Positions 33,619-42,716 of a stretch of 64,000 nt of DNA are shown here, piece after piece. The notes under the pieces were generated by a model, which saw only the letters and a program-made list of their open reading frames with translations, was not told the origin of the DNA and did no database searches. Both the position numbers and the translations under genes were made by a program. The number at the start of each line of letters is the position of its first letter. Positions within the stretch are counted from its first letter, which is position 1. Source of the DNA: Roseivirga pacifica (GTDB taxonomy: Bacteria; Bacteroidota; Bacteroidia; Cytophagales; Cyclobacteriaceae); NCBI RefSeq assembly GCF_900111145.1, contig NZ_FOIR01000003.1, positions 390,100 through 454,099 on the forward strand. Reading direction: 5' to 3'.

Positions 33619-35459
33619 TGCGCAGCTATAGAATTGCCGGAGCTACTGTTAACCAAACTCCATTAGACTGGTCGAATAATATTGCACACCTTAAGCAAGT
33701 AATTAAACTTGCCAAAGAGGCCAAGGTGGAAATCCTTTGCCTGCCAGAATTGGCCATAACTGCCTACGGTTGCGAAGACCTATTTTTAAGCGAATGGCTA
33801 CCCGAAAAGGCCAAGTCGTTTCTACCAGCACTTATTGCCGAAACTGAAGGCATTCTTACCACACTCAATCTACCTATTCGGCATGAAGGAAAGCTGTATA
33901 ACTGCTCAGTAGTAGTTCAAAACAAGGCAATATTGGGCGTTTATGCCAAGCAATACATGGCGTTAGATGGCGTGCATTATGAGCCACGTTGGTTCAACCC
34001 ATGGCCAGTTGGTGTGGTAAAAGAAATTGAACTCTTTGGAGAAAGTTACCCGATTGGCGACATCACATTCGATATTGAGGACTGGAAGCTGGGCTTTGAG
34101 ATTTGTGAAGATGCCTGGCGCGGAAAAGATAGGCCTGCCTGTAGACTCTTTGAAAAAGGCGTAAACCTTATTCTTAATCCGAGCGCCAGCCATTTTGCAA
34201 TGGGTAAAACTTGGGATAGACATGATCTAATCAGTAATTCTTCAGCATTTTTTGAATGTACCTACGTTTACGCCAACCTGTTGGGTAATGAAGCCGGTAG
34301 AATGATCTATGATGGCGAGATCATGATTGCGCAACATGGTAAAATGCACTTACGTAGTGAACTACTCTCTTTTGAAGATGTACATGTAGATTGGGTTGAC
34401 ATTGCACCAGACCAAAGTATTGCACCTAGCCCAGAGAAAGTAGCTCCAGTCATTCCGAAGGAAGAGGAATTCCCTCAAGCAGCAGCGCTAGCGCTTTACG
34501 ATTACCTAAGAAAAAGCCGAAGCAATGGCTATACTTTGAGCCTTAGCGGAGGTGCAGACTCAGCTACCTGCGCTGTAATGGTAGCCGAAATGGTAAGAAG
34601 GGGCGTTTCGGAAATTGGCAAAACAGCATTTCTGTCTAAAATAAATCGCGCTGATTGGGAAGGTTTGACCGAGAAGGAAATTGTAGGCAAACTATTCAAT
34701 ACGGCCTATCAAGGCACGGTTAACTCATCGGACACCACTCTGAATGCTGCGAAAACATTGGCAGAGTCAATTGGTGCCAAGTTTTACAACTGGACGATTG
34801 ATGATTCGGTGAAAGCATACACAGACACAATTGAAGACGTTTTGGAACGCAAGCTTACTTGGGAGCAAGACGATTTAGCCCTACAAAACATTCAAGCGAG
34901 AGCACGCAGCCCAATCATTTGGATGCTAACCAATATTACAAACACATTGCTCCTGACTACTTCTAACCGCAGCGAGGGAGATGTTGGTTATGCCACAATG
35001 GACGGTGACACCAGCGGTAGCTTGGCTCCTATTTCGAGTGTAGATAAGCATTACATTCGTCAATGGCTGCATTATGCGGAAAAAGAACTCGGCTATAGCG
35101 GCTTAGCGCCTATCAATGTGCTGCCTCCAACTGCTGAATTACGTCCTTCAGACCAAAAACAAACTGATGAGGATGACTTGATGCCTTATCATATAATGGT
35201 GGAGATAGAAAGACTCGCCATTAAAGACCACCGTTCTCCAAAGGAAGTGTTCGAACTACTTGTAAAAGAAGATTTGGAGCCTGCCGACCTACTGAAAACG
35301 CATATTATTAAGTTCTACAAACTGTGGAGCCGTAACCAGTGGAAAAGAGAGCGCCTAGCCCCGGCATTTCATTTAGATGAGTTTAATGTAGACCCAAGAA
35401 CCTGGTGTCGCTTCCCTATTCTCTCAGCTGGCTTTATCGAAGAACTTCAAGAGCTTTAG
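33618..35459 (+). CDS. nadE: Glutamine-dependent NAD+ synthetase
   Basis: 613 residues. The N-terminal nitrilase-like glutaminase domain has LCLPELAITAYGCEDL, a Lys region around YAKQYMALDG and the Cys in GFEICEDAW. The C-terminal synthetase domain has the PP-loop SLSGGADSATCAVM, QNIQARARSPIIWMLTN and LTTSNRSEGDVGYATMDGDTSG. It forms NAD+ from nicotinate adenine dinucleotide, ATP and glutamine. The start overlaps the rnc stop by one base, and the gene is the last in the cluster. Confidence 0.97.
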   Translation: MRSYRIAGATVNQTPLDWSNNIAHLKQVIKLAKEAKVEILCLPELAITAYGCEDLFLSEWLPEKAKSFLPALIAETEGILTTLNLPIRHEGKLYNCSVVVQNKAILGVYAKQYMALDGVHYEPRWFNPWPVGVVKEIELFGESYPIGDITFDIEDWKLGFEICEDAWRGKDRPACRLFEKGVNLILNPSASHFAMGKTWDRHDLISNSSAFFECTYVYANLLGNEAGRMIYDGEIMIAQHGKMHLRSELLSFEDVHVDWVDIAPDQSIAPSPEKVAPVIPKEEEFPQAAALALYDYLRKSRSNGYTLSLSGGADSATCAVMVAEMVRRGVSEIGKTAFLSKINRADWEGLTEKEIVGKLFNTAYQGTVNSSDTTLNAAKTLAESIGAKFYNWTIDDSVKAYTDTIEDVLERKLTWEQDDLALQNIQARARSPIIWMLTNITNTLLLTTSNRSEGDVGYATMDGDTSGSLAPISSVDKHYIRQWLHYAEKELGYSGLAPINVLPPTAELRPSDQKQTDEDDLMPYHIMVEIERLAIKDHRSPKEVFELLVKEDLEPADLLKTHIIKFYKLWSRNQWKRERLAPAFHLDEFNVDPRTWCRFPILSAGFIEELQEL

Positions 35460-35477
35460 ACTTGCTACACTCAATTT

Positions 35478-35515
35478 TCACTAGTACTAGTGATTGACAC
35501 TCACTAGTACTAGTG
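35478..35515. promoter_or_regulatory. Two copies of a perfect palindrome upstream of the PepSY gene
   Basis: CACTAGTACTAGTG occurs at 35479-35492 and again at 35502-35515; the first copy extends to a 16-base perfect palindrome (35478-35493). The copies start 23 bases apart, about two helical turns, so proteins on them would face the same side. Their cores are two adjacent ACTAGT hexamers. Together with the -33/-7 elements at 35494-35524 this looks like a double operator. The regulator is unknown. Confidence 0.7.
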
Positions 35516-35524
35516 TTATTTTTG
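35494..35524 (+). promoter_or_regulatory. Promoter of the PepSY gene
   Basis: TATTTTTG at 35517-35524 is a perfect -7 box; TTG at 35494-35496 lies 20 bases upstream as -33. The second palindrome fills the spacer and the first abuts the -33 element. The ATG is at 35586, giving a leader of about 55 bases. Confidence 0.6.
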
Positions 35525-35585
35525 AACTTTTAATTAAACTAAGTCTAAATAAAGATTCGATTTAATATCTTTCCATCACTAAGTC

Positions 35586-36785
35586 ATGAAATCAAAAACT
35601 AGCTGGAAAAAAGTTCGAAAGGTATTTAATGACATCCACTTATGGATGGGCATTGCCGCAGGTTTAATCTTATTTGTAGTTTGTCTTACAGGTACTATTT
35701 ACACCTTTCGCACCGAGATTGAGGAATTTATTGAAAGAGATAAATTCTTTGTAGAAATACCTGAAAACGGTAAAAAATTAAGTTCTGATGAAGTACTGGA
35801 AATCGCTCAGGCTGAATTTCCTGGACAAAACATTTCATCGCTATCTGTCCCTGCAAATGCTAAGCGTCCTTATACCGTTAGCATTAGAAAAGAAGGCGAG
35901 AGAAGAGGAACCAACTATTTAATCAACCCTTATACTGGTGACGTTTTAGGAGACACTTCTACCTCTAGCTCAGAGTTTTTCATGGTTATGTTTAGGCTAC
36001 ACCGATGGCTAATGCTCGACACCAGCATTGGTAGACCTATAGTTGGTTGGGCCACTATCATATTTGTTCTGCTTACCATTACTGGAATGGTTATATGGTT
36101 CCCGCAAAAGGTAAAGGCATGGAGAAACGGCCTTAAAATTAAGTGGAGTGCCAATTGGAAACGTATTAATCACGACCTGCACAACGCGCTAGGTTTCTAC
36201 TCTTGCATCTTCTTATTAGTGATGGGCCTAACCGGATTGCAATGGTCTTTCGACTGGTACCGTACCGGCCTTTACAATGTATTGGGCGTTGATCGTTCAA
36301 GAAGAGCTCCGCAAGAAGAGCAAAAACCTGAAGTATCGTACGAAGGTCAGCAAGCACTAAGTCTAGACGCAACACTGGCTAAAGCTACTGAGGTATTGGA
36401 TTATGACGGAAACTACCGCATCACCATACCAGCAGCAGATGCATCGTCTATTGCTATTAACAAGGCTAAAGTAGGCTTCTTCGCCCCTTCTGGCACAGAT
36501 AATATTACGATTAACCGCTATACTGGTGCTGTTGAAGAAAAGGCCATTTTCTCAGAAAAGCCTTTCAATGAAAGAGTAGGCAGTTCCATCAAGGCCCTAC
36601 ACATGGGCTATGTATTCGGTACTTTCTCTAAAATCTTATATTTTATTACCTGCTTAATTGCAACGAGCTTACCAGTTACAGGCACCATAATTTGGGTGAA
36701 CAAACTGAAGAAAAAAGCAGCACGCAAAAAAGGTAAACTAAAGGGACGCTACGTGGAGCAGCCTTCTGCGTTAAAGACCGCATAA
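35586..36785 (+). CDS. PepSY-domain transmembrane protein (iron-regulated/ferric-reductase-like)
   Basis: 399 residues with four hydrophobic helices: near 19-39 (WMGIAAGLILFVVCLTGTIY), about 150-175 (GWATIIFVLLTITGMVIWF), about 200-220 (ALGFYSCIFLLVMGLTGLQW) and about 345-370 (FSKILYFITCLIATSLPVTGTIIW). PepSY-like stretches lie between helices. Histidines near helix ends (DIHLWMG, LHRWLM, NHDLHNALG, LHMGY) are in places suited to heme or metal binding. Relatives are linked to siderophore-iron reduction. No TonB receptor is nearby. Expression is probably controlled by the double palindrome. Confidence 0.87.
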   Translation: MKSKTSWKKVRKVFNDIHLWMGIAAGLILFVVCLTGTIYTFRTEIEEFIERDKFFVEIPENGKKLSSDEVLEIAQAEFPGQNISSLSVPANAKRPYTVSIRKEGERRGTNYLINPYTGDVLGDTSTSSSEFFMVMFRLHRWLMLDTSIGRPIVGWATIIFVLLTITGMVIWFPQKVKAWRNGLKIKWSANWKRINHDLHNALGFYSCIFLLVMGLTGLQWSFDWYRTGLYNVLGVDRSRRAPQEEQKPEVSYEGQQALSLDATLAKATEVLDYDGNYRITIPAADASSIAINKAKVGFFAPSGTDNITINRYTGAVEEKAIFSEKPFNERVGSSIKALHMGYVFGTFSKILYFITCLIATSLPVTGTIIWVNKLKKKAARKKGKLKGRYVEQPSALKTA

Positions 36786-36809
36786 AAATTTTCAATCTAA
36801 CGTAATGTT

Positions 36810-36841
36810 AAAGCAGCTCAAGTGTTCTTGGCTGCTTTTTC
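36810..36841 (+). terminator. Terminator after the PepSY gene
   Basis: Stem AAAGCAGC / GCTGCTTT with a one-base bulge and a further CAAG/CTTG pairing around a TGTT loop, followed by a T-rich run (CTTTTTCTTTTT). It lies 25 bases past the stop codon. Confidence 0.8.
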
Positions 36842-36889
36842 TTTTTATTGGCCTTGGACGAAATAAAAACAAGCGCTTAATTGATGTTT

Positions 36890-37867
36890 ATGAAAGCACT
36901 GCTTTGCCATGAATTCGGAAGTACACAAAACCTTTTAATAGGAGAAATAGAGAAGCCCCTACCCAAGCCCAATCAGATGCTGATAAAAGTTAAGGCATGT
37001 GGTATCAACTTTCCTGATGCTCTCATTATTCAGAATAAATACCAGTTTAAACCCGAACTCCCTTTTGCTCCTGGGGGAGAAATTTCAGGTACTGTGGAAG
37101 TAGTAGGTTCAGAAGTTACACATGTAAAAGTAGGCGATCAGGTGTTTGCTCAAATTGGCTGGGGCGGTCTAGCAGAATACGCCTTGGCCGACAGCCATAA
37201 ATGCTACAGAATTTCCAAATCGGTTGATCCTGTTACAGCTGCCACCACCATGTACACCAGCGCCACCGCATACTATGCACTGAACCAGCGCGGACAGTTA
37301 AAACCGGGTGAGACTTTGTTGGTGTTAGGTGCAGCAGGCGGTATAGGCTCTGCTGCCATACAACTCGGCAAGCTTATGGGCGCAAACGTAATTGCCGCTG
37401 CAAGCACTGACGAAAAGCTTGCACAAAGCAAGGCAAACGGAGCTGACGAAACGATTAATTACACCACGGAAGACTTAAAAGAAAGATGCAAAGCCCTGAC
37501 CAACGGGAAAGGGGTTGATGTAATATTGGACCCCGTTGGCGACAAATATGCAGAACCATCCGTACGTGCCCTAGCTTGGGGCGGCAGGTATTTAGTTGTT
37601 GGTTTCACTGGTGGAGCCCCTTCCAAAATCCCTATGAATCTACCATTGCTCAAAGGCGCCTCAATTGTTGGCGTTTTTTGGAGTGCTTTTGCTCAAAAGC
37701 AGCCAACCGAAAACGCTCAAAACTTTGCGCAGCTTATCAAATGGGTTGAAAATGGGCAGTTAAAACAACCCATTCATAAAAGCTACACCTTAGCGCAAGG
37801 CAAACAAGCCATACAAGACCTGGTAGAAAGAAAGGTGATCGGTAAAAATGTGGTTTTGATTGATTAA
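36890..37867 (+). CDS. NADPH:quinone oxidoreductase-type, zinc-free alcohol-dehydrogenase-superfamily protein
   Basis: 325 residues from the ATG at 36890 (MKALLCHEFGSTQNLLIGEI); two earlier codons could also start. GroES-like part with VKACGINFPDALIIQNKY and LPFAPGGEISGTVEVVG; Rossmann part with LLVLGAAGGIGSAAIQLGKLMGANVIAAAS. The zinc-ligand Cys cluster of true alcohol dehydrogenases is missing, which fits the quinone-reductase group. It reduces quinones or alpha,beta-unsaturated carbonyls with NADPH. Its end overlaps the convergent ROK gene by 4 bases. Confidence 0.92.
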   Translation: MKALLCHEFGSTQNLLIGEIEKPLPKPNQMLIKVKACGINFPDALIIQNKYQFKPELPFAPGGEISGTVEVVGSEVTHVKVGDQVFAQIGWGGLAEYALADSHKCYRISKSVDPVTAATTMYTSATAYYALNQRGQLKPGETLLVLGAAGGIGSAAIQLGKLMGANVIAAASTDEKLAQSKANGADETINYTTEDLKERCKALTNGKGVDVILDPVGDKYAEPSVRALAWGGRYLVVGFTGGAPSKIPMNLPLLKGASIVGVFWSAFAQKQPTENAQNFAQLIKWVENGQLKQPIHKSYTLAQGKQAIQDLVERKVIGKNVVLID

Positions 37868-38844
37868 ACCGATATCAGCAACTCTTTATCGCTATGCCAA
37901 ACCAAGGCCGCTGCACCCAAAATTGAGGCAGAAGCACCCTCTAACTCAGATGCCAAAAGCTGCACTTTTTGATTAAATACTGGGTGCACATTTCGCTCCA
38001 TATGCTCTTTGGTCGGCTCAAAAATAAACATACCAGCTTGTGACAAGCCACCCAATAAAAATATGGCCTCTGGGTTTGTGTGATGAATCGTTTCGGCCAA
38101 TTTACTCCCCAAGATCTGGCCTGTGTAACGAAAAGCCTCAAGTGCCACCACATCCCCTGCCTTGGCACTCTCTGTAATCATATGGGTAGAAAGATTATCG
38201 AAACTAATGGTTCTCAATTCACTATCATCAAAATGATCAGCTAGGAGCTTAAAGATGGTACGTTTTATTCCTGTAGCAGAAACATAGGTCTCCAAACAGC
38301 CCCTTCTTCCGCAGCGGCAGTAGCGGCCATTCTCATGTTCGAATGTAACGTGCCCCAGTTCGCCTGCGAATCCATCATGCCCCTCCACCAACTTTCCGTT
38401 GGAAAAAATAGCACTGCCAAGCCCAGTACCCAAGGTCACCATCACAAAGTCTTTCATGTCTTTGGCACCGCCAAAAATCAGCTCACCAATAGCTGCGGCA
38501 TTCGCATCGTTTGTTAAGGTAACATCTACGCCCATGCAGGCTTTCATTTCGCTCACAAGTGGCAATACACCCTTCCAAGGTAGGTTAGATGCATGCTCGA
38601 TAGTGCCGCGTTGTCTTACCCCATGTGGTGCTCCAATACCCACACCAATCACCTCCATGTACTGATTACCAGTCTCCAGTTCGTTCTGAATGTTCCTGGT
38701 CAGCACTTTTACATAGGTCTCAAAGTCGCCAAATTTCGCAGTTGAAAGTCGGCCCTGAAAGTGAATTTGCCCGAACTCATCTACTGCACCATATTTGGTG
38801 GAAGTACCTCCAATATCTATTCCTATGGCTACTTTTCGTTTCAT
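37864..38844 (-). CDS. ROK-family sugar kinase (glucokinase or N-acetylglucosamine kinase)
   Basis: 326 residues. ATP site AIGIDIGGTSTKYGAVD, catalytic region TLTNDANAAAIGE and MVTLGTGLGSAIFSNGKL, and the zinc motif YCRCGRRGCLETYVS (C-x-C-G-x-x-G-C-x-E). The family includes glucokinase, GlcNAc kinase (NagK) and repressors; no N-terminal helix-turn-helix is present, so this is an enzyme. In a locus with GH20 and a NagB-type protein, GlcNAc is the likely substrate, giving GlcNAc-6-phosphate. It is the last gene of the minus-strand operon, its ATG overlapping the symporter stop by 4 bases. Confidence 0.93.
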   Translation of the reverse strand: MKRKVAIGIDIGGTSTKYGAVDEFGQIHFQGRLSTAKFGDFETYVKVLTRNIQNELETGNQYMEVIGVGIGAPHGVRQRGTIEHASNLPWKGVLPLVSEMKACMGVDVTLTNDANAAAIGELIFGGAKDMKDFVMVTLGTGLGSAIFSNGKLVEGHDGFAGELGHVTFEHENGRYCRCGRRGCLETYVSATGIKRTIFKLLADHFDDSELRTISFDNLSTHMITESAKAGDVVALEAFRYTGQILGSKLAETIHHTNPEAIFLLGGLSQAGMFIFEPTKEHMERNVHPVFNQKVQLLASELEGASASILGAAALVWHSDKELLISV

Positions 38845-40637
38845 GCTTTTGTGATTTTAAGTTTTTTCCAAACCTTGAGTAAGGCGTATGTGCTTATTCC
38901 TGCCAAAAGGAATAATAGTATTGCTGCGGTGGTTCGGCCATATAGCAAACTACCCAAGCCAAACAGCGCTGCGTAAACACCTACACAGCCTATAACCATT
39001 GCCAAAATCTCATTAGCTAAATTCTCTTTGGAGTTACTGGCGTCAATCCTCACTCCTTTTGCCTCTTCTTGCTTAATGAAAGTCTTCCAACCAATGGAAG
39101 CAGGCTTGATCTTCTCGTAGAAATTCTTGAGTACCTTACTATCAGTTGGTCGGGTTAAAAAAGTAACCAATAACCATACGGCTGTGGTTACCGCCACGCT
39201 TAGCACCAGCCTGTAAGCATCTTCAATAGGTTCGAAACCCAACCTAGCATGTAGCACTTCAAAATAAATGGCTACCAAAAGCGAAATCACCATTCCGGCT
39301 ATCTCGGTAAAAGCATTGATTCGCCACCAGAACCAGCGCAGAATAAAAATCAATCCGGTACCAGCACCAATTGAAAGCAAAATATTAAAGGCTTGCACCG
39401 CACTATCAAGGAACAAAGCCAAGCAAGCTGAAAGCAGCATTAGTACAACAGTACTCACTCGCCCAACCATTACCTGCTCCTTTTCGCTAGCCTCTGGCTT
39501 TACAAATCGCTTGTAAAAGTCGTTCACTATATAACTTGAACCCCAGTTGAGGTGCGTTGAAAGTGTTGACATAAAGGCGGCAATCAAAGAGGCAATTACT
39601 ATACCCAATAAGCCGGTCGGCAAATATCTAAGCATGGCTGGATAGGCCATATCATCATTCACCAATTTCGGATCCACATGAGGGAATGCCTGCTTTATAC
39701 TTTCCAAATCAGGAAAAACAAGGATAGAAGCCAGTGCAATTAAAATCCATGGCCAAGGCCTCAAAGCGTAGTGTGCCACATTAAATAGTAAGGTTGCTCC
39801 CAACGCATTCTTTTCGTCTTTAGCAGAAAGCATACGCTGTGCAATGTAGCCTCCACCTCCCGGTTCAGAACCAGGATACCAAACACTCCACCACTGAACC
39901 GCAATCGGTATAATGAACACCATAATGAGCGCTTCAGTATTGGTGAAGTCTGGTAAAAAATCGAGCTTTGGTACTATAGCCTCGTTGGTCACAAGGCTTG
40001 AAAGCCCTCCAACCTCCGGCAAATTCACAATAACAGAACACGCCCAAACCGACCCCACCATGGCAATAAAAAACTGGAAGAAATCGGTGATAAGCACACC
40101 TTTTAGCCCTCCTAAAGAGCTATAAATAACAGTCACAATAGATGCCGCCAAAAGTGTTTCTATGGCGGTAAGGCCTAGTAAAACAGAACCTAGTTTGATC
40201 GCGGCCAACGATACTGTAGCCATGATCATTACGTTGAAAAACACCCCTAAGTAAATCGCCCTAAAACCTCTTAAAAAAGCCGCAGCTTTTCCGCTATATC
40301 GTAGTTCATAAAACTCCAAGTCGGTCATTACCTCGGATCTTCTCCAAAGGCGTGAGTAAACAAAAACCGTGAGCATACCGGTAAGCAAAAACACCCACCA
40401 GCCCCAGTTACCCGAAACACCGTCTTTACGGACAATATCGGTAACAAGGTTTGGGGTATCTGCCGAAAAAGTGGTGGCTACCATGGAAACTCCAAGTAGC
40501 CACCAGGGCATATTTCTTCCTGAAAGAAAGAAATCGGCTGAGCTAGCCCCTGCCTTCTTGGCGATTATAACGCCAATCAGCAGAGACACCACAAAAAATA
40601 AAACGATTACTGCCCAATCAATTACTGCTAACTCCAT
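38841..40637 (-). CDS. Sodium:solute symporter (SSS family)
   Basis: 598 residues with about 13-14 helices. SSS signatures include SADFFLSGRNMPWWLLGVSMVATTFSAD, RRSEVMTDLEFYELRYSGKAAAFLRGFRA and LIAAFMSTLSTHLNWGSSYIVNDFYKRF. It should import a small solute with sodium across the inner membrane. Beside GH20 and ROK genes the substrate is inferred as GlcNAc or a chito-oligosaccharide. The C-terminal hydrophobic extension is longer than in a minimal SSS protein. It lies 6 bases downstream of the GH20 gene. Confidence 0.93.
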   Translation of the reverse strand: MELAVIDWAVIVLFFVVSLLIGVIIAKKAGASSADFFLSGRNMPWWLLGVSMVATTFSADTPNLVTDIVRKDGVSGNWGWWVFLLTGMLTVFVYSRLWRRSEVMTDLEFYELRYSGKAAAFLRGFRAIYLGVFFNVMIMATVSLAAIKLGSVLLGLTAIETLLAASIVTVIYSSLGGLKGVLITDFFQFFIAMVGSVWACSVIVNLPEVGGLSSLVTNEAIVPKLDFLPDFTNTEALIMVFIIPIAVQWWSVWYPGSEPGGGGYIAQRMLSAKDEKNALGATLLFNVAHYALRPWPWILIALASILVFPDLESIKQAFPHVDPKLVNDDMAYPAMLRYLPTGLLGIVIASLIAAFMSTLSTHLNWGSSYIVNDFYKRFVKPEASEKEQVMVGRVSTVVLMLLSACLALFLDSAVQAFNILLSIGAGTGLIFILRWFWWRINAFTEIAGMVISLLVAIYFEVLHARLGFEPIEDAYRLVLSVAVTTAVWLLVTFLTRPTDSKVLKNFYEKIKPASIGWKTFIKQEEAKGVRIDASNSKENLANEILAMVIGCVGVYAALFGLGSLLYGRTTAAILLFLLAGISTYALLKVWKKLKITKA

Positions 40638-40643
40638 GGACTA

Positions 40644-42707
40644 TTAATTATTTACGGTCAATCTATCGACCAATTTTTCAATATCTTCCACTGGTCTCAG
40701 TTCGGTTCTACCAACTTGTTCACCAGCCATTTCAAGTGTATTCTTGGCACTTTCTAGCCACTTTGCTGTAGGCTGAGTACCCGATTTGTAATAAGCAATT
40801 GCCTCATGCGCTACCGCAGCGGCTTTGTTCAGCTTAACCGATAGCTCGTAAGCGGGCTGCGCCAAAGGTGCTCCTTTAACAATCTCTGCCAACGCAGCAT
40901 GATTGCTCGCCCAAAGTTCTAGTGACGTCTCTAAGCTTGCCAAAGCATCTTCCGACCGGTTTTGCATGAATTGTTCCATGGCAAAACGGAAAGTCGTTGA
41001 ACTTTCAGCATCCGCAATACAAGCATCTGCCCAAAGGGTAAATGGACTATGCGACTTATACATGGTACCACCTGGGTTTCTGGTATAGCCCTGCAGTGGA
41101 CCTGTTAAATCACTAATTATCTTAAGCGCCTCTGAGTCTTGACCGTTAGCCAGTTTTCTCAAAATCATGTTTCGGCTGGTAATGTGCTGCAAACCGAGCT
41201 CTTCCAATTGAAGGCTAATGATTTCTAGCCTTCTGTATAAATCCTTTAAATCGCCAACTGATTGTGGCGACCATAAACGCTCTGCAATTGCCGCAGTACG
41301 TGGCCAAACACGGCTATCTACCGTAGTAGGCACCACCAATTCGGCCCACATAGTTGCCTCACCACCCAATATATTGGCGGCTTGTTCATCTGTTAATTTG
41401 TGGTCTGCAGGCAGTGGATCCACATAGTAATGATCCTCCACAGAATGCATTAAATCGATGTAATAACCATTTGAAAGGAAGGTTTGATAGCCTTGCTCTG
41501 CTGAGCTAAGCAAGGCTTCAATACCCCTCCATGATTGTATGACGGCAGTTTTGGGTAATCCTTCTTGTAAGATTTCATCCCAGCCTACCATTTTCTTGTT
41601 TAGCGCTGTGAGCGTTTTCAGCAAGCGCTTATTAAAGTGATTCTGTAACTCGTGATTATCCTTGTAACCATGTTTTTCTTTGAAGGCCTGAATCTCAGGG
41701 TTCGCGTCCCAATCTTTACCTTCGTTCTCATCTCCACCAATATGAAAGTACTCATCAGGAAAAATGGCAGCCATTTCGGTGAATACAGCCTCTAAAACTT
41801 CATATACCTTTTCATTAGTAGGGTCTAAAGTAGGATCGAAAATGCCAGCATTTCTTTCCATACTGTAGCTTTCAACACCTGGTCGGCTACCCAGTTCAGG
41901 CATGGCCGTTAACCATGAGGTAGCATGCCCAGGCACATCGAATTCAGGCACAACCCTAATCCCTCTATCTGCTGCGTAAGACACAATGGTCTTTAGCTCC
42001 TCTTGGGTGAAATACTGACCATCAGAGCCCTTTTGATACAACTGTGGATATGACTTTACTTCTACTCTAAAACCCTGATCATCGGTTAGGTGCAAGTGAA
42101 GCACATTCATTTTTACCGCTGCCAGGCCATCGATATTTCTTTTTATCACCTCAATTGGCTGGAAATGACGGGAAACGTCCATCATAAGTCCACGCCAAGG
42201 AAAGCGTGGCTCATCAGTTACCTTTCCGGCAGCGATTACAGGGGTAGCACCATCAAAAGCCAATAGTTGCAACACGGTCTCGAGGCCATGCATGGCTCCG
42301 AGCTCCGTAGTTGCATGGAGGAATATACGGTCTCTTTTTACTTCTAATTCGTAGCTTTCATCTTCTCCTACAACCAGTTCACCAGGTCTTTCGACTTCAA
42401 TTACAAAATTGCCATTTGCACCATTGTTCTGTTCGGTTACATAACCTGATTTCAGGAAGACACCAGTTCTTCCGCTCAATCTTCTCAAGAACCTAGTGCT
42501 TGCTCCATAGAGCCTTTCGTTAGGATCGCCCTGAATGGAAATTTTGAAATCCTCATTCACTTCGAAAAGCCCCTCTGCAACGCTAACTTGCTGAGGAACA
42601 GGAATAACATCCTGGTATTTCTCAGATTGAAAGCCTTTCAAAAGGAAACAGTTCACCAGTAGAAGTAGCGTAAGGGCTACCTTAATATCGCGTTTCAATA
42701 TGGTCAT
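40644..42707 (-). CDS. Beta-N-acetylhexosaminidase (GH20)
   Basis: 687 residues. A hydrophobic signal (LTLLLLVNCFLLKG) at about 10-26 directs it to the periplasm or surface. Residues 35-155 form the GH20b zincin-like domain; the catalytic barrel spans about 170-510 with FPWRGLMMDVSRHFQ, HLTDDQGFRVEV and the catalytic pair D326-E327 in IGGDENEG. The C-terminal 180 residues are helical. It releases terminal GlcNAc or GalNAc from glycans with substrate-assisted catalysis. No lipobox Cys is evident. Placed between the nagB-like and SSS genes (9 and 6 base gaps), it supplies the sugar they use. Confidence 0.95.
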   Translation of the reverse strand: MTILKRDIKVALTLLLLVNCFLLKGFQSEKYQDVIPVPQQVSVAEGLFEVNEDFKISIQGDPNERLYGASTRFLRRLSGRTGVFLKSGYVTEQNNGANGNFVIEVERPGELVVGEDESYELEVKRDRIFLHATTELGAMHGLETVLQLLAFDGATPVIAAGKVTDEPRFPWRGLMMDVSRHFQPIEVIKRNIDGLAAVKMNVLHLHLTDDQGFRVEVKSYPQLYQKGSDGQYFTQEELKTIVSYAADRGIRVVPEFDVPGHATSWLTAMPELGSRPGVESYSMERNAGIFDPTLDPTNEKVYEVLEAVFTEMAAIFPDEYFHIGGDENEGKDWDANPEIQAFKEKHGYKDNHELQNHFNKRLLKTLTALNKKMVGWDEILQEGLPKTAVIQSWRGIEALLSSAEQGYQTFLSNGYYIDLMHSVEDHYYVDPLPADHKLTDEQAANILGGEATMWAELVVPTTVDSRVWPRTAAIAERLWSPQSVGDLKDLYRRLEIISLQLEELGLQHITSRNMILRKLANGQDSEALKIISDLTGPLQGYTRNPGGTMYKSHSPFTLWADACIADAESSTTFRFAMEQFMQNRSEDALASLETSLELWASNHAALAEIVKGAPLAQPAYELSVKLNKAAAVAHEAIAYYKSGTQPTAKWLESAKNTLEMAGEQVGRTELRPVEDIEKLVDRLTVNN

Positions 42708-42716
42708 AGATGAATT

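Noticed and set aside
35478..35515. Palindrome pair as ends of a mobile element
   Set aside because: Only 9 bases lie between copies and there is no transposase; position relative to -33/-7 favours an operator.
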